Made by a program: the position numbers and the translations under genes
NCBI RefSeq assembly: GCF_014201375.1
Contig: NZ_JACHDZ010000001.1
Location: 1,281,206-1,345,205, forward strand
Origin: Tunturiibacter empetritectus
Lineage (GTDB): Bacteria; Acidobacteriota; Terriglobia; Terriglobales; Acidobacteriaceae
Length of the DNA: 64,000 nt
Direction: 5' to 3'
Notes under the pieces: generated by a model
Told to the model about the DNA's origin: nothing
The model's input: only the letters and a program-made list of their open reading frames with translations
Databases searched by the model: none
Part shown: positions 61,863 to 64,000 of the stretch, piece by piece
How the letters are laid out: each line of letters begins with the position of its first letter
Position numbering within the stretch: position 1 is the stretch's first letter

Positions 61863-62783
61863 ATGGCTCTGTTTCTCGCAATCGACGCAGGTGGTACGAA
61901 GACACGTTGTCTCCTGGCAGATGAAACGACGATCTTGGGCCGCGCCGTCACCGGAAGCGTAGAGCTCATGCGTGTCAGCGAAGCGGAGGCCTCCTCGCAC
62001 CTTCGGGCGATGCTGGCAGAGGTCTCTCAAGTGGCCAACGTAAGCCTCGGCGAGCTCTCACAAACCTGCGTCGGACTCGCCGGTCTATCCATCGACGCCG
62101 TTCGCGAGTGGGCCGAGCGCGAGATCGGAGCCGTCATTGGAGGGGATCTGCACCTCCTAAGCGAGGACGAGATCGCCCTCGAAGGCGCATTCTACGGCGG
62201 CCCCGGCGTCCTCATCATCGCCGGCACAGGCTCGAACATCATCGGCCGTGCCGCCGACGGAGCCATGTATCAGGCTGGCGGCTGGGGCCCGGCTCTGGGC
62301 GACGAAGGCTCCGGCTTTTGGATCGCGCAGGAGGCTCTACGCGCCGGTTTCTGGGCCAAAGATCGCGGTGTCGCAACTACCTTACTCGCCGAGATCGGAG
62401 AATTCTGGGGACTCAAATCTCTCGGCGAAATCGTCGAGAGGGCCAACGCCCGCCCCGGTCCAGACCTCCCAGCGCTCGTCCCCGTCATCGTGCGATGTGC
62501 AGAGGCTGGCGACGAACTCGCCATCGCGGTCCTCGAGCGCGCAGGCGTAGAGCTTGCCGAGCAGGTAGCTCTCGTCGCCTTGAAGATGAAGGAGTCCGGC
62601 GGCAGGCGCAAGATCGACGCGGCCTGCACTGGAAGTATCCTCGAGCACATCTCGCTGGTTCGCAGCGCAATGGTAGCCGCTCTCAAGACCTCCTCCCCCG
62701 GCGTCAAAGTCCTGGACGGGGTTGTCGATTCTTTGGAAGGCGCGCTCTGGCGGGCAAGGGAAGCAGTCAAGGCAGTCTCGTAA
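61863..62783 (+). CDS. BadF/BadG-type sugar kinase (GlcNAc/MurNAc kinase-like)
   Basis: 306 residues. ASKHA fold: FLAIDAGGTKTRCLLAD (phosphate 1), CVGLAGLS, LIIAGTGSNIIGR (phosphate 2), and GWGPALGDEGSGFWIAQEAL typical of GlcNAc kinases; ACTGSILEH near the adenosine site. The family includes MurK of Clostridium, which phosphorylates both MurNAc and GlcNAc. It is divergent from, and shares a promoter region of about 120 bases with, the NamZ fusion, so MurNAc phosphorylation is a reasoned guess. Confidence 0.88.
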   Translation: MALFLAIDAGGTKTRCLLADETTILGRAVTGSVELMRVSEAEASSHLRAMLAEVSQVANVSLGELSQTCVGLAGLSIDAVREWAEREIGAVIGGDLHLLSEDEIALEGAFYGGPGVLIIAGTGSNIIGRAADGAMYQAGGWGPALGDEGSGFWIAQEALRAGFWAKDRGVATTLLAEIGEFWGLKSLGEIVERANARPGPDLPALVPVIVRCAEAGDELAIAVLERAGVELAEQVALVALKMKESGGRRKIDAACTGSILEHISLVRSAMVAALKTSSPGVKVLDGVVDSLEGALWRAREAVKAVS

Positions 62784-62807
62784 CGTCTCGCCTCAAGCTC
62801 GGCGATC

Positions 62808-64000
62808 CTAGTGGCTTCTTACTCGAACCTCTTCGGCTCGCAGTGCAAGCCCCCGCGCAACTGACGTAAATTCGTTGCCTGTACGCACTCGCGATGCACC
62901 GAACCGGGATTCGAAGATGCGACGCACCGCAGGAACAAAGCTGGTTCCTCCAGTCAAAAACACTCGGTCAACCTCTCCCGCAGGAATGTTGCTTGTAGCA
63001 AGCAGAGTATCGACGCACCGCTCAATCGACTGCAACTCGTCCGCGATCCACCCTTCAAACTCCTTGCGCTCAACCGTCGCGACAAGATCCATACTGCCAT
63101 CGCGAAAGTGAAACTCGGCAGACTCGTGATGCGACAGCTCAACCTTCAAACGTTGGACAGCCTGATGTAGCTGGTATCCAAGGTCCTCTTCGATCAAGTT
63201 GATGAGCGCTTCGATCTTCTCCGGCTCCTGCGCACGCGCCCGTGCGCTCTTCAGAATCTCCGCGACATTTCGCGTCTTCAGAAACGAGAGGTAGTGCCAG
63301 CGCTCCAGGTTGGCATAGATCCACGCCGGAGCCGCCGGGATGATGCTCGCCGGACGGTCCGGAGCCTGCGCATAAGACCGTTCCAGGCTGTCAGATCCCA
63401 GCGCCGGAGACACCAGCTTACGAACGATTCGCGCATCGAAGCTGTCACCCGCCAACCCGAGCCCGCTGTTACCCAGTAGATCCTTCGCCGTTCGACCTCG
63501 CGCGCGAACGCCGGGACCAACATGCAGCAACGAGAAGTCGCTCGTGCCGCCGCCGAAGTCCCCAATCAAAATCAGTTCGTCGTGATCCAGCGTGGACTCG
63601 TACGCGTAGGCCGCCGCAATCGGCTCCATCTCAAACTCGACCGACTCGAAACCAGCATGAACGAACGCCTGTTGCAGCCGCTGCACAGCAAAGTCATCAT
63701 CTTCAACACTCTCGGCACCAACAAAGCGCACCGGCCGCCCCACCGTGGCATGGCGCACTGGACGGCCTAACTGCCGCTCGGCAGATAATCTCAGATCGGT
63801 GAGGATGCGAGCGATCAGGTCTTCAATGGTGTAACGCCGTCCAAACACTTCAGTCCCAGTCAACGTCCGGCTGGTGAGATAGGACTTGAGCGACTGAATC
63901 AGCCGGCCCTTATGTTCGGCACGAAGATAGTGCTCGATCGCCTGCGGCCCAGTGAATCCTTTAATCTGCGTGCGACTCGCATGCCTATGCAGCTCCAGAT
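62808..64000 (-). CDS. Hsp70-like (YegD-type) chaperone, 5' partial
   Basis: The frame runs off the right edge, so the N-terminus is missing. ASKHA/Hsp70 motifs: EPIAAAYAYESTL, LIGDFGGGTSDFSLL (phosphate 2) and VFLTGGTSFVPAVRRIFESRFG (adenosine). The RLIQSLKSYL and FGRRYTIEDLIARIL region fits YegD-type shortened Hsp70s, which lack the substrate-binding domain. A TTG at 63863 could be mistaken for a start, but coding continues upstream. Role unknown. Confidence 0.88.
   Translation of the reverse strand, partial: LELHRHASRTQIKGFTGPQAIEHYLRAEHKGRLIQSLKSYLTSRTLTGTEVFGRRYTIEDLIARILTDLRLSAERQLGRPVRHATVGRPVRFVGAESVEDDDFAVQRLQQAFVHAGFESVEFEMEPIAAAYAYESTLDHDELILIGDFGGGTSDFSLLHVGPGVRARGRTAKDLLGNSGLGLAGDSFDARIVRKLVSPALGSDSLERSYAQAPDRPASIIPAAPAWIYANLERWHYLSFLKTRNVAEILKSARARAQEPEKIEALINLIEEDLGYQLHQAVQRLKVELSHHESAEFHFRDGSMDLVATVERKEFEGWIADELQSIERCVDTLLATSNIPAGEVDRVFLTGGTSFVPAVRRIFESRFGASRVRTGNEFTSVARGLALRAEEVRVRSH

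Overview
The window reads as chromosomal sequence of a Gram-negative acidobacterium, most like the Terriglobia (Granulicella/Terriglobus/Edaphobacter type). This is inferred from moderately high GC, PEP-CTERM exported proteins, menaquinone made by the futalosine route (MqnE), a bacillithiol-type glycosyltransferase (BshA), many secreted carbohydrate enzymes, and an intergenic repeat of the 'catcctgagcgaag...gtcgaaggatc' kind that I recall from such genomes. I see no rRNA, tRNA, phage, CRISPR array or intact insertion sequence.

Layout. 0-9 kb: a Asp-box/BNR repeat protein cut by the left edge, mqnE, a small PEP-CTERM protein, a LacI regulator overlapping an MFS transporter, a GNAT protein and murA. 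9-14 kb: a three-gene operon made of an exported protein with an LPHTA sorting signal, a class D-like sortase and a membrane protein; then murQ and lepB. 14-20 kb: the lower-glycolysis genes gapA, pgk and tpiA on one strand, interrupted by three small genes. 20-26 kb: a P-loop kinase-like protein, an OpuC/ProVWX-type compatible-solute ABC transporter with a GNAT gene inside it, and DUF1203, DinB and DUF3179 proteins. 26-33 kb: ribA, a LytS-like kinase, bshA, a ChbG/YdjC deacetylase, a GH3 beta-glucosidase and a VOC protein. 33-38 kb: a lipoprotein, a cNMP-domain histidine kinase paired with a receiver/thioredoxin-reductase-like flavoprotein, and a LuxR-type regulator with an altered receiver. 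38-48 kb: P5C dehydrogenase, a 1188-residue GH18-like/NodB deacetylase/GT2 fusion, a GT39-like transferase, an ATP-grasp-like protein, a PilZ protein and a second altered-receiver regulator. 48-53 kb: small genes, a sigma-factor remnant, a small Cys-rich protein, phhA, a glycine-rich exported protein and a collagen-like PEP-CTERM protein. 53-57.5 kb: a siroheme/sulfite reductase operon behind a Cys-codon-rich leader, then phoU. 57.6-64 kb: a 1383-residue transporter/serine-hydrolase/NamZ fusion, a divergent BadF-type sugar kinase, and an Hsp70-like protein cut by the right edge.

How the genes work together. Two stretches stand out. First, the siroheme-dependent reductase, siroheme dehydrogenase and uroporphyrinogen methyltransferase genes form a tight operon preceded by a promoter-like pair of hexamers, a predicted leaderless peptide with seven Cys codons, and a hairpin followed by a T-run. 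This looks like cysteine-responsive attenuation. Second, the SSS transporter / AmiE-like / NamZ (DUF1343) fusion, the divergent kinase and the distant murQ together would make a PTS-independent route for peptidoglycan-sugar recovery: periplasmic release, uptake, phosphorylation, and lactyl-ether cleavage. Other notable items are the sortase with its own adjacent substrate, the kinase/flavoprotein pair, and two paralogous regulators lacking the phosphoacceptor aspartate.
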